Shown piece after piece: positions 23,744 to 32,092 of a stretch of DNA of 50,260 nucleotides. The number at the start of each line of letters is the position of its first letter. Position 1 is the stretch's first letter. This DNA is from JBAZCI01 sp041671025. Its GTDB lineage: Bacteria; Patescibacteriota; Patescibacteriia; UBA10025. Made by a program: the position numbers and the translations under genes. The notes below the pieces were generated by a model. The model made no database searches and had not been told where the DNA came from. It saw only the letters and a program-made list of their open reading frames with translations. The stretch spans positions 1 through 50,260 of the forward strand of contig JBAZCI010000005.1 of NCBI GenBank assembly GCA_041671025.1, read 5' to 3'.

Positions 23744-23772
23744 AGTATAAAGCAAATCACCTCTGCAAACAA
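23744..23772 (-). promoter_or_regulatory. Promoter of the leftward glycosyltransferase operon
   Basis: Read leftward: TTGTTT (23772-23767), a 17-base spacer and TATACT (23749-23744). The start site is near 23737, about 28 bases before the ATG at 23709. It is back to back with the yebC promoter. Confidence 0.65.
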
Positions 23773-23773
23773 A

Positions 23774-23802
23774 TTGATTTTTTGCTCAAAATATGATATA
23801 TT
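23774..23802 (+). promoter_or_regulatory. Promoter of the yebC-ruvC-glucan operon
   Basis: TTGATT (23774-23779), a 17-base spacer ending in TGA and TATATT (23797-23802). The start site is near 23809, 18 bases before the ATG at 23827. No SD is visible. Confidence 0.65.
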
Positions 23803-23826
23803 CCATGCACATTTTAATACGATTTT

Positions 23827-24552
23827 ATGTCCGGACATTCAAAATGGTCGCAGATCAAACGGCAAAAGGGCGCAAAAGATGTAAAACGCAGCGGTATTTT
23901 TTCAAAACTTGCCAAAGCTATCACGATAGCGGCACGATCAGGACCTGATCCAAAAGATAATTTTAAACTGCGGCTAGCCGTGCAAAAAGCACGCGAGGCG
24001 AACATGCCTAACGATAATGTCGAACGCGCAATCAAACGGGCCTCAAATACAGAAAACGGAACTATTATTGAAGAAGTCCTGTACGAGGGCTACGGACCGG
24101 GCGGAAGCGCATTTATGATTTCGGCACTCACAGATAATAAAAACCGGACTGTCGCTGAAATCCGCCATATGGTCGGAGAGTACGGCGGCAACCTGGGCAA
24201 CAGCGGCAGTGTCAACTGGCAATTTGCTTCCAAAGGCGTATACCGAATTTCAAATGAAGCGCTTGCCGTCACCGATCGATCCGCACTTGAACTCGACGCT
24301 ATCGATGCGGGCGCTGATGATGTACGGGAAGAAACTGAAGGGCTGACAATTCTTACGGATCCAAAAAATGCCGAACAGCTAACAACATTTCTCCGGGAAC
24401 GCAATATCATCACCGCATCAGCCGGAATCGAATACGTTCCCACCACGACTGTCCATTTGGATGACACATCGCACGCGAAACTCATGCACATGATCGAGCA
24501 GCTTGAAGAACATGACGATGTCGACGCGATTTTCACCAACGCGGATGTCTAA
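23827..24552 (+). CDS. yebC: YebC/PmpR family protein
   Basis: A 241-residue protein beginning MSGHSKWSQIKRQKGAKD, the family N-terminus. KLAKAITIAARSGPDPKDN, NMPNDNVERAIKRAS and YEGYGPGGSAFMISALTDNK (the highly conserved YEGYGPGG block) follow, with a C-terminal domain ending EQLEEHDDVDAIFTNAD. The length matches the family. YebC proteins were named as transcription regulators, and members have more recently been linked to relief of ribosome stalling at proline stretches. The gene is the usual neighbour of ruvC and overlaps it by 8 bases (24545-24552). It has a good promoter and a short leader with no SD. Confidence 0.95.
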   Translation: MSGHSKWSQIKRQKGAKDVKRSGIFSKLAKAITIAARSGPDPKDNFKLRLAVQKAREANMPNDNVERAIKRASNTENGTIIEEVLYEGYGPGGSAFMISALTDNKNRTVAEIRHMVGEYGGNLGNSGSVNWQFASKGVYRISNEALAVTDRSALELDAIDAGADDVREETEGLTILTDPKNAEQLTTFLRERNIITASAGIEYVPTTTVHLDDTSHAKLMHMIEQLEEHDDVDAIFTNADV

Positions 24553-25069
24553 ACAATCCATATGCGTGCTCGGCATTGATCCAGGACTCGCGACGACAGG
24601 ATATGGAGTGGTTGAGTACAAAAAGCCGACAACAACCTGTAAGGAATACGGGATCATCAGCACCAAGGTTGGCACACCGCTCCCTCAGCGCCTACTAACG
24701 ATCCATACGACCATACAGAAACTCGTCGAGACGTATACACCGGATGTCGTGGCAATTGAACAGCTCTTCTTTGCAAAAAACGTCAAAACCGCATTTGCGG
24801 TAGGGCAAGCGCGCGGAGTCGCTATCCTGGGACTTGCCGCTTCACATGCTCAGATTGTGGAATACTCTCCCGTACGCATCAAGCAAATTATCGTCGGCTA
24901 CGGAAAAGCAGATAAGATGCAGGTGCAAAAGATGGTCCGCATCGCCCTCAATCTCAAAGAGATACCCAAACCCGATGACGCCGCTGACGCTCTCGCTGCG
25001 GCACTCTGCTGGATATATAGCGAGGGTCGAACAACAAAAACCTATGGCAATAACGCCAAAAGACATTAG
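24545..25069 (+). CDS. ruvC: Holliday junction endonuclease RuvC
   Basis: A 174-residue resolvase. GIDPGLATTGYG gives Asp12, VVAIEQLFF gives Glu72 and PKPDDAADALAAAL gives Asp145 and Asp148. These are the four metal-binding residues in the same order and spacing as in E. coli RuvC (D7, E66, D138, D141). It cuts Holliday junctions symmetrically, normally with RuvAB. The start at 24545 lies inside the yebC stop region (ATG in GGATGTCTAA). Unusually, ruvA and ruvB do not follow: the next frame is a GH15 gene that overlaps the ruvC end by 26 bases. Confidence 0.95.
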   Translation: MSKQSICVLGIDPGLATTGYGVVEYKKPTTTCKEYGIISTKVGTPLPQRLLTIHTTIQKLVETYTPDVVAIEQLFFAKNVKTAFAVGQARGVAILGLAASHAQIVEYSPVRIKQIIVGYGKADKMQVQKMVRIALNLKEIPKPDDAADALAAALCWIYSEGRTTKTYGNNAKRH

Positions 25070-26129
25070 CACCATCATCGAAGTTTCCCGTGAAGTCATC
25101 GCAGACAGCGCGCTTGGCAATGGTGCCATCGTCGCGGCAAACACCGATAAGCCGTACGTTCCAAAGCACGCTTCTGACTACCGCTACGTTTGGATTCGCG
25201 ACGCATCGTTTTCGTGTGTTGCCGCGGACTACCTGGGCATTGCCATTCAGGAGCCTTTTTTCCGCTGGGTAAATGAACGCCCGGAAGATTTTATCGAAGA
25301 CGAACTGCTGTATTCAAATTACTCAACGAACGGCCGTATCGCAACGATGGGAAAAATATTCATGGCAGATCAGTCCGGCGCACTCCTGTGGGCAATGCAT
25401 GAACATTTTCACAAAAATCCAAAACAGGCTGAGCCGTACCGCGAACTGATTCACCGTCTCGCCAATGGGATTGCAAAAATATGGAATAAAACATTTTTTT
25501 CGGTTGCAACATCCGATATATGGGAAGAGTCTCATCGACAGACCTCCACACGGTTTGAAAATAATTTCACATACTCACTTGCCGCATGCGCGCGCGGTCT
25601 GCTTTTGGCAAATGATTTTTACCCGAACCATTTTTGGAAAGAAACCGCCATGCAAATGATGGCCGTTGTAGACCATGCATACGATGCACAAAAAGGATAT
25701 TTTCTCCGCAATACGGGCAAAGTATCAGACCCGAATGTTGACGCATCATTACTCGGTCTGGTATGGCCATTTGGCATTTATGATGCGGATGATGAACGGA
25801 TGGTCAACACCGTCGCGATGATGGAGAAACGACTCGTCAATCAGGGCGGAGTGCACCGTTTTGAATTTGATTACTTTGACAGCGAGGGCTCATCGCAGGA
25901 AGGCGGAGGCGCATGGCCGTTACTCAACTGCTGGATGGCAATATACTGGCATACGCGCGGCAATAATAAAAAAGCGCATCAATATTTTGACTGGGTTGTT
26001 GAACATTCCAAAAAATTCCGCGGATTTCTCCCCGAACAATTCTTTGATGATTTCCGCATCGGCATTTACCCGTTGGTCTGGAGCCACGCGATGTTCGTCA
26101 TCGTTGCTAAAAAGCTTGGCTACCTGTAA
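25044..26129 (+). CDS. GH15 family glucoamylase-like glycoside hydrolase
   Basis: A 361-residue protein with an (alpha/alpha)6 catalytic-domain pattern. YRYVWIRDASF (about 47-56) matches the substrate-binding Y-x-W-x-R-D-A-x-F of GH15, SDIWEESH (Glu161 or Glu162) holds the general acid and FLPEQFF (Glu331) the general base. EGGGAWPLLNCWMAIYW is another family block. GH15 enzymes release glucose from the ends of alpha-glucans. There is no signal peptide, so it should act in the cytoplasm on an internal glucan. It lacks the N-terminal beta domain of longer bacterial members. The start at 25044 is chosen because the domain begins there; an open frame continues upstream only as an overlap with ruvC. 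It is followed after 2 bases by a glycogen synthase. Confidence 0.85.
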   Translation: MAITPKDISTIIEVSREVIADSALGNGAIVAANTDKPYVPKHASDYRYVWIRDASFSCVAADYLGIAIQEPFFRWVNERPEDFIEDELLYSNYSTNGRIATMGKIFMADQSGALLWAMHEHFHKNPKQAEPYRELIHRLANGIAKIWNKTFFSVATSDIWEESHRQTSTRFENNFTYSLAACARGLLLANDFYPNHFWKETAMQMMAVVDHAYDAQKGYFLRNTGKVSDPNVDASLLGLVWPFGIYDADDERMVNTVAMMEKRLVNQGGVHRFEFDYFDSEGSSQEGGGAWPLLNCWMAIYWHTRGNNKKAHQYFDWVVEHSKKFRGFLPEQFFDDFRIGIYPLVWSHAMFVIVAKKLGYL

Positions 26130-26131
26130 CT

Positions 26132-27607
26132 ATGTCATCACCGCTCCGCATCGTCAGCGTCGCATCAGAAGTCGCCCCGTACTCTAAAACGGGCGGCTTG
26201 GCAGATGTTGCTAAAGGCCTGCCAAAAGCGCTTTCAAATCTCGGTCATGATGTGTCTATCATCACCCCCTGGTACAGTTTTATGAAAACCCAGGGATTGC
26301 AGACTGAACCGGTAAATATCCTTACCTCAATAGTAGTAGGAAAAAAGAAATTCGCCATCGAAACCCGTCGCGTTCCTATCCGTCACAACTTTTACGTATA
26401 CTTCATCGTTATTCCGTCGCTGTTCAGCAACCGCGGACGGATATACGGATACGAAGATGACAACCTGCGATTCCTCGTGTTTAATCTCGCCGCGCTCAAG
26501 GTCATCGACCTTCTCGGACTGAAACCGCATATTATCCATTCACACGACTGGCAGGCGGGACTCATTCCGAACTACCTTGAGTTACGAAGAAAACAGTATC
26601 CATCGCTGAAAAATACCAGGACGGTATTTACCATTCACAATCTTGCTTTTCAAGCTGGCGTGGACTGGTGGAAAATTGATAAAAAACATCAGGATGACGG
26701 TAAAGGCATTCCCAATATTGTTCCGTCAAAGCTACGCGCAATTAATTTTACAAAACGGGCCATCCGCCATGCGGACATTATTAATACGGTCAGCGTCCGA
26801 TATGCGCAGGAGATTCTCACTCCAGAATTTGGCCAAGGGCTCGAACGCATTCTCCAGGAGCGCGAAGAACACCTCTACGGCATCATCAATGGGATCGATT
26901 ACACAGTATACAATCCGTCATTTGACCAGTATATAAAACATAAGTACGACTGGCGATCGTCAGACCGGAAGATAAAAAATAAACTTCTCCTTCAAAAAGA
27001 AATGGGGCTGGAGCAAAAACGCGACATTCCCATGATTGGCGTCGTTAACCGGTTTACCGAACAAAAAGGGTTCGCGTTGATTATGGAAACCATCGACATC
27101 TTACTCCGTCAGCCGCTACAAATCGTTGTCGTCGGATCGGGACGAAAAGATTACATTCAATTTTTTCGACATGCTGCACGCAAGCATCCTAAAAAAATCG
27201 CTCTCATTACTCCCTTTACCGAAGAAATGGCGTCAAAAGTATATGCCGGATCCGACCTGTTTCTCATGCCTTCACGATATGAACCCTGCGGCATTTCCCA
27301 GCTGATCAGCATGCGATACGGATCAATTCCTATCGTCCATGAAACCGGGGGCCTGTCGGATACGATCACCAATTACAATCCGCACACGGGCAAAGGTACG
27401 GGATTCGTATTCCGCGCGTACAATTCCGGAGACTTCTTGATTGCCCTCGGCCGCGCATTAGAAACGTTCGCCCATACAAAATCCTGGACTCATCTCGTGA
27501 TGCAAGCAATGCGCGAATCGTATTCGTGGGAATTGCCGGCGAAAAAGTATCTGTCACTTTACCGCATTGCGCAAAAAAAGAAACCGACCATCACGCCGCA
27601 CTCATGA
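26132..27607 (+). CDS. glgA: Glycogen/starch synthase (GT5), first copy
   Basis: A 491-residue GT-B glycosyltransferase. SEVAPYSKTGGLADV near the N-terminus holds the donor-binding K-T-G-G-L (Lys19). HSHDWQAGLIP, TIHNLAFQ and INGIDYTVYNP follow in the first domain. The second domain has PMIGVVNRFTEQKGF and RYEPCGISQLISMRYGSIP, with the retaining E-x7-E pattern, followed by ETGGLSDTI. It extends alpha-1,4-glucan from ADP- or UDP-glucose. Compared with GlgA2 in this operon it is longer between the HDW and NGID blocks. The gene symbol follows the family; donor choice is unknown, and no glgC is in the window while galU is. It overlaps the GH57 gene by ATGA. Confidence 0.9.
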   Translation: MSSPLRIVSVASEVAPYSKTGGLADVAKGLPKALSNLGHDVSIITPWYSFMKTQGLQTEPVNILTSIVVGKKKFAIETRRVPIRHNFYVYFIVIPSLFSNRGRIYGYEDDNLRFLVFNLAALKVIDLLGLKPHIIHSHDWQAGLIPNYLELRRKQYPSLKNTRTVFTIHNLAFQAGVDWWKIDKKHQDDGKGIPNIVPSKLRAINFTKRAIRHADIINTVSVRYAQEILTPEFGQGLERILQEREEHLYGIINGIDYTVYNPSFDQYIKHKYDWRSSDRKIKNKLLLQKEMGLEQKRDIPMIGVVNRFTEQKGFALIMETIDILLRQPLQIVVVGSGRKDYIQFFRHAARKHPKKIALITPFTEEMASKVYAGSDLFLMPSRYEPCGISQLISMRYGSIPIVHETGGLSDTITNYNPHTGKGTGFVFRAYNSGDFLIALGRALETFAHTKSWTHLVMQAMRESYSWELPAKKYLSLYRIAQKKKPTITPHS

Positions 27608-28827
27608 AGTGGGTTAACTTTTTCCATTGGTACCAACCCCCTCAGCAGCGCGCTGACATCCTTTCGACTGTCGCAACAGAGAGTTACGCACCCATGATTG
27701 CCTTTCTCCTCGATCATCCCGCCATTCATGTCACACTCAACATTTCAGGATCCCTGACACAACTGCTCGTCACCCACGGCTACACAGACATTATTTCGGG
27801 GATACGAACGCTTGCCGAGCGCGAGCAGATAGAGCTCGTGAATACCGCATGCTATCATTGCATACTCCCGTTACTCCCAACGGAAGCCGACCGTCAGATT
27901 ACACTGAATACTACTGTCAATCAAAAAGCCTTTGGCAGCATTTTTGCACCTGCCGGTTTTTTTCCCCCAGAGATGGCCTATAGTCCCGAACTTGACGATC
28001 TGCTGATTAAAAAAAATATACGATGGATTATCCTGGACGAAATTTCAGAGACGGGCCGCCTAGGCTCACTGCGTACCAATATACGATATTACACGCCCCG
28101 GCACCTGTTTGTTGTATACCGCGACCGGGCAATATCAAACTTTCTCTCTTTTACCGCCCCGCTCGATAATGATGAAGAGGCCTGGCAATCATTGCAACAG
28201 GCAACGCGCTCGCAAACGTACTGCGTCACCGCAATGGACGGTGAAAATCTCGGTCACCACCGCAAAGGCGCCGACCGGCTCTGGCAGGCGCTCATTCAAC
28301 GTCCAGAAGTTGAGACGTTCACTATTTCGTCATATCTCAACGGGCTTACTACCGAACGGCTTACTAACCCTCAAGCGTCCAGTTGGTCGACGGAAGAATA
28401 CGATCTTGAACATGCTACACCATTCGGTCTGTGGCAAAGCTCAGAAAATATGATTCATACCGAGCAGTGGAGATTGATTCATGCCGTTATGCGCTGTGTG
28501 CAGGAAGCAGAAAAAAAGAAAAGCCCCGGTTCAGAAGAAGCCCATACGCGTCTTGATGCAGCGCTTGCCAGTGATCAGCTCTGGTGGGCATCCGCCCAGC
28601 CATGGTGGAGCGTAGAAATGATTATTGAGGGAGCTCAGGCGCTTCGTCATGTCATCGAACCGCTGCATTTCACTGGCGAGGGAGAACGCGAAATTAACGA
28701 TTTAGCCGATACCATTGCCCGTTATGCACAGGCATGGCAGAATGACGGAACAGCGGATCAGCGGCGTAAGGCGTTCGCCGCCCGCTCGCACGTCAAACCC
28801 TTTATGGGAGGCCGAGAGGTAATATAA
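27604..28827 (+). CDS. GH57 family glycoside hydrolase/transferase, first copy
   Basis: A 407-residue protein of the GH57 type. NFFHWYQPPQQ corresponds to conserved region 1, and CILPLLPTEADRQI to region 2. GFFPPEMAYSP places the presumed nucleophile at Glu123, and TAMDGENLGHHRKG places the acid/base at Asp212. DQLWWASAQPWWSVEMI near residue 330 is shared with the second copy. GH57 includes alpha-amylases, 4-alpha-glucanotransferases and branching enzymes, and the exact activity cannot be read from these motifs. The usual HxHQP of region 1 is reduced to H-x-Y-Q-P. No signal peptide is present, so it is cytoplasmic. The start is fixed by the ATGA overlap with glgA. Confidence 0.82.
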   Translation: MKWVNFFHWYQPPQQRADILSTVATESYAPMIAFLLDHPAIHVTLNISGSLTQLLVTHGYTDIISGIRTLAEREQIELVNTACYHCILPLLPTEADRQITLNTTVNQKAFGSIFAPAGFFPPEMAYSPELDDLLIKKNIRWIILDEISETGRLGSLRTNIRYYTPRHLFVVYRDRAISNFLSFTAPLDNDEEAWQSLQQATRSQTYCVTAMDGENLGHHRKGADRLWQALIQRPEVETFTISSYLNGLTTERLTNPQASSWSTEEYDLEHATPFGLWQSSENMIHTEQWRLIHAVMRCVQEAEKKKSPGSEEAHTRLDAALASDQLWWASAQPWWSVEMIIEGAQALRHVIEPLHFTGEGEREINDLADTIARYAQAWQNDGTADQRRKAFAARSHVKPFMGGREVI

Positions 28828-28840
28828 ATTATCATATACT

Positions 28841-30223
28841 ATGTTTTGGGCAAATTTTCTCCATATCTACCAGCCGCCGACACAAAAGGAATACTGGGTA
28901 AAAAAAATCGCAAATGAAAGTTATCGCAAACTGACCAAGGGATTGAAGGAAACACCCCGGGCAAAAGTCACGCTGAATGTTAATGCAGTGCTTACCGAAT
29001 TATTTCACAAGTACGGATGCGATGACATTATCCGGGATTTGCGGATGCTCGCGGAACGGGGGCAGATTGAATTTACCGGAAGCGCGAAATTCCACCCTTT
29101 TCTTCCTTTACTTCCCGAGCGTGAGATTATACGCCAAATTGAACTGAACACGCTAACAAACAAGAAGTTCTTCGGAGATGTATATAAGCCGCGTGGATTT
29201 TTCCCCCCTGAAATGGCGTATGCCGACCGCGTTGCAAAGATTGCCCGCAAGATGGGGTTTTCATGGATTATTCTGGACGAGCTCGCGTACAACGGGAAAC
29301 TGCATGCAATTGACTGGTCAAAAATATATGATGTGAAGTCCGCCCCGGGATTGCATGTCTTTTTCAGGGAGCGTGAAACAAGTTTCCGCATACTCTCAGC
29401 CGAAGTCGGCATGAGCGTTTTTTCGGGTTCAATGCTCGTGAAACTTCTGGGAGACCGGATACAGCGGAATGAATATTTGATTACGGCTATGGACGGGGAA
29501 ACATTCGGACATCATCGCCCCGGACTCGAGCACCTCCTCTTCGACATGTACGGCGTCCCGGAGCTGACACCGGTATTTATATCAGATCTTGAGCGTTCAT
29601 TTACCGAGCACAAAGTCATTGCACCGCGTCCTTCAAGCTGGGCACTGATGAAGAAAGATATCCAGCGCAACACGCCGTATTCCCGCTGGCAAGATCCGAA
29701 AAATGAAATACAGCAGATGCAGTGGAAGCTTACGCATTTGGCAGTTGCGCAAATCGACAAACTTCCTGAACATCATGCCTCATTTAAAAAAGTACGTACC
29801 GCACTTGACCGTGCGCTTCATTCCGACCAGTACTGGTGGGCATCCGCACAGCCCTGGTGGAGCATTGAAATGATTGAAGCGGGAGCAAAAGAGCTTGCTG
29901 ACGTTATTCGCATGTCCCCCCGGGCAACGGCAAAAGAAAAACTGACGGCGGATACCCTGTACCAGTCGATTCTCTACACGAGTTTTGAATGGCAACGTAC
30001 CGGCAAAGTGGAAACCCGAAGCAAACAGGCGGACGAGGATGTTACCCAGCGCATGACCAAGGAAGCGACATTTATTCCCCTTGCGGAATTTGATTCCATG
30101 ATCAAAAATCTTCGCCACCAGATGGATACCGCAGCCGCAACTCAAGAATACGAGCGCGCTGCGCAGATACGCGATCGTGTGAAAGAATTGCTTGAGAAAA
30201 AAAACGAAATTACCAGGTCATAA
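28841..30223 (+). CDS. GH57 family protein fused to a C-terminal UVR motif
   Basis: A 460-residue protein with two parts. Residues 1 to about 400 are GH57-like: NFLHIYQPPTQ, KFHPFLPLLPERE, GFFPPEMAYAD (Glu124), TAMDGETFGHHRPG (Asp218) and DQYWWASAQPWWSIEMIEAG. Residues about 420-455 form a two-helix UVR motif, with LRHQMDTAAATQEYERAAQI and RDRVKELL. This is the helical hairpin by which UvrB contacts UvrC, also found in Clp-associated McsA. In this protein it may bind a partner; no partner is known. The fusion is real as far as the sequence shows, since one frame covers both parts with no stop. It follows the first GH57 by 13 bases, so the copies look like an old tandem duplication with later gain of the tail. 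Confidence 0.82.
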   Translation: MFWANFLHIYQPPTQKEYWVKKIANESYRKLTKGLKETPRAKVTLNVNAVLTELFHKYGCDDIIRDLRMLAERGQIEFTGSAKFHPFLPLLPEREIIRQIELNTLTNKKFFGDVYKPRGFFPPEMAYADRVAKIARKMGFSWIILDELAYNGKLHAIDWSKIYDVKSAPGLHVFFRERETSFRILSAEVGMSVFSGSMLVKLLGDRIQRNEYLITAMDGETFGHHRPGLEHLLFDMYGVPELTPVFISDLERSFTEHKVIAPRPSSWALMKKDIQRNTPYSRWQDPKNEIQQMQWKLTHLAVAQIDKLPEHHASFKKVRTALDRALHSDQYWWASAQPWWSIEMIEAGAKELADVIRMSPRATAKEKLTADTLYQSILYTSFEWQRTGKVETRSKQADEDVTQRMTKEATFIPLAEFDSMIKNLRHQMDTAAATQEYERAAQIRDRVKELLEKKNEITRS

Positions 30224-30226
30224 TCC

Positions 30227-31198
30227 ATGACCATCCTGGGTCCACTCCTTATCAAAGACAAACGGCTCCGCTCAACGGAGGCATTTTTGGGAACACTTCT
30301 CAATCAGCACGGTCTCTCGTCAATACACCCCTTACGCATAGGGCCGAGATATTATGTCGCTGAAGCGCGACAAGGCAAAACACCGGTTATTTTCAAATCC
30401 TGCCTGTTTCCGGGATCTACCGACCATCTGACCAATGAAAAATTCGGCAGGGAAGTGCTTTTTTTAAGCTTCCTCCAGCATTCCCGCCACACGCTTGTCC
30501 GTAAAACAGCTCCTCATGTGTACGCAGCAGGAACGCGGCCGCGTGCGTGGTATATCCGCGAATATATCGGGGGCGCGACGCAAAATGTAAAAGGCGGGGA
30601 TATTCGCTTTGTTCCTTCTTTTTTTTCCGCAACAAACGCACGGTGGATTGTTCGATTTTTTTCCGCTCTACAAAACATACGCGAGCATGAACTTCCGAAG
30701 GAATTTCGCGCACTTCTCTACCGACCCAATTTTGCCGCGCAGTTGCTTAAGTTCATGACCCCCCATTGGCATACCGTTGAAAAAAACCTGGAGAAACCGG
30801 CGATTGTTTCAGAGATAAAACGCTACTTCAAAAAAAATGCCAAGCTCTACGACACAACGCGCCGCGTCCTCGTGCACCAAGAGCCCTACGCCGTGCATCT
30901 CATCAAACAGTCGCAGGGCTGGCGCCTCATTGACTGGGAAAACATCGGCTGGGGCAACGCCGTCCATGATTACCTCGTAGTATGGATGCGGGCTTCACGG
31001 TACCCCGCCTGGCAAAACTCCTTCCGTACACTCGTCAAAAGGCAAGCGACCGTCAGACAATTCGACAAGCTGTGGGAACTTGAGCAAACCATTCAGAGCG
31101 TGTTTAATGTCATTAGCTGGCAGTTCATTACGCGAAAACATGATATGCGCGAGCTGTATCTGTTTTCCAAGAAATTTTTATTACAAAAATTCAGTTGA
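30227..31198 (+). CDS. APH/maltokinase-like kinase-fold protein with an altered catalytic loop
   Basis: A 323-residue protein with aminoglycoside-phosphotransferase-type kinase layout. PVIFKSCL gives the ATP-binding Lys57, EKFGREVLFL the alpha-C Glu76, WYIREYIGG the hinge, and RLIDWENIGWGNAVHDY the metal-binding Asp236. The catalytic loop is unusual: VLVHQEPYAVHLI (His217 to His224) replaces the normal H-G-D-x-x-x-x-N, so the catalytic Asp is Glu219 and the Asn is His224. It could be a weak or inactive kinase, or one with a changed mechanism. In an alpha-glucan operon a maltokinase-like role on maltose or glucan is the natural guess, but it is not shown. It starts 3 bases after the GH57-UVR gene. 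Confidence 0.65.
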   Translation: MTILGPLLIKDKRLRSTEAFLGTLLNQHGLSSIHPLRIGPRYYVAEARQGKTPVIFKSCLFPGSTDHLTNEKFGREVLFLSFLQHSRHTLVRKTAPHVYAAGTRPRAWYIREYIGGATQNVKGGDIRFVPSFFSATNARWIVRFFSALQNIREHELPKEFRALLYRPNFAAQLLKFMTPHWHTVEKNLEKPAIVSEIKRYFKKNAKLYDTTRRVLVHQEPYAVHLIKQSQGWRLIDWENIGWGNAVHDYLVVWMRASRYPAWQNSFRTLVKRQATVRQFDKLWELEQTIQSVFNVISWQFITRKHDMRELYLFSKKFLLQKFS

Positions 31199-31201
31199 CC
31201 C

Positions 31202-32086
31202 ATGTCCGCATTTTGCGATCTGCATTTTCATTCGACATATTCTGAAGGGGCTCGAAGCCCGAGTGATGTTGTCAAACGCGCCTTACGGTATGACATCGGC
31301 GCCCTTTCATTGACTGATCATAACGACATCACGGGGACACAGGAAATGCGCGCGGCCTGTGCTGCAGCCGGCATTGCATGCATCAGCGGGGTAGAACTCT
31401 ATGTCACCATCGAATCAAAAGAGTGCCACCTTTTGGGATACGGCTATGCAGAAAGCGACGCCGGTCTCATAAAAGCTCTCGAGGAGCTTCGTCGAATCCA
31501 TTTGAGTAACATCACTTCATCCCTTCGCGTCATGCACAAGGCGGGTTTTGAGGTTGATCCTGAATTTTATAAGCACATACACTCCCGATATCCCGGATTT
31601 TCTCACATGGTCAGCCACCTGATGCAGTCTCCGGCAAATGTAGAACGTTTCCAAAAAGAACTAGCCCCGACAGCTCCGTCGCTATTTTCAATTATTGACC
31701 GGTATTTCGCTCGCGATTGTATCGCTTTTCTTCCGCAAAGCTCCCTGCCGATACGGGATGCGGTAAGCCTGATTACAAAGGCTGGCGGAGTTGCGGTACT
31801 GGCGCACCCCGGACAGCAATTGCTCATGGGCACAGACGACCATATCGTACTCTCAGCAAAAAAAGCCGGTATCAGAGGAATTGAGTTAATATCTCCATAC
31901 CACACCTGGCATCATGTTGAATACTATCAAAATTTTGCGCTTCGTCACGGTCTATTCATGACCGGCGGCTCAGATTATCACACCGATATCAACTTCACCG
32001 GGCGTGAGTCTGTGGCGCACCAGTGGCAAATACAACGTACGCCCTATTCCTTTTATACCCAGCTCCACGGTATACTTGAGGCATAG
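31202..32086 (+). CDS. PHP-domain phosphoesterase
   Basis: A 294-residue protein with the full set of PHP metal motifs: CDLHFHSTYSEG (His8, His10) at the N-terminus, LTDHNDI, SGVELYV, LAHPGQQ and GGSDYHTD. This resembles the stand-alone PHP phosphatases such as the nucleoside 3',5'-bisphosphate phosphatase/RNase AM group rather than PolC or HisK. It is 3 bases after the kinase-like gene and 6 bases before the second glgA, so it belongs to the glucan operon by position. Its substrate may be a nucleotide or a sugar phosphate. The operon placement suggests a link to glucan metabolism without proving it. Confidence 0.85.
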   Translation: MSAFCDLHFHSTYSEGARSPSDVVKRALRYDIGALSLTDHNDITGTQEMRAACAAAGIACISGVELYVTIESKECHLLGYGYAESDAGLIKALEELRRIHLSNITSSLRVMHKAGFEVDPEFYKHIHSRYPGFSHMVSHLMQSPANVERFQKELAPTAPSLFSIIDRYFARDCIAFLPQSSLPIRDAVSLITKAGGVAVLAHPGQQLLMGTDDHIVLSAKKAGIRGIELISPYHTWHHVEYYQNFALRHGLFMTGGSDYHTDINFTGRESVAHQWQIQRTPYSFYTQLHGILEA

Positions 32087-32092
32087 CATCAT

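Noticed and set aside
24834..25043. A 70-codon extension of the GH15 gene through ruvC
   Set aside because: It lies out of frame within a conserved RuvC sequence with all four catalytic residues. The GH15 domain begins at 25044.
28835..28840. TATACT directly before the second GH57 gene as a promoter
   Set aside because: The hexamer touches the ATG, so a start would fall inside the coding sequence. No -35 is seen. It is probably chance within a tight operon.
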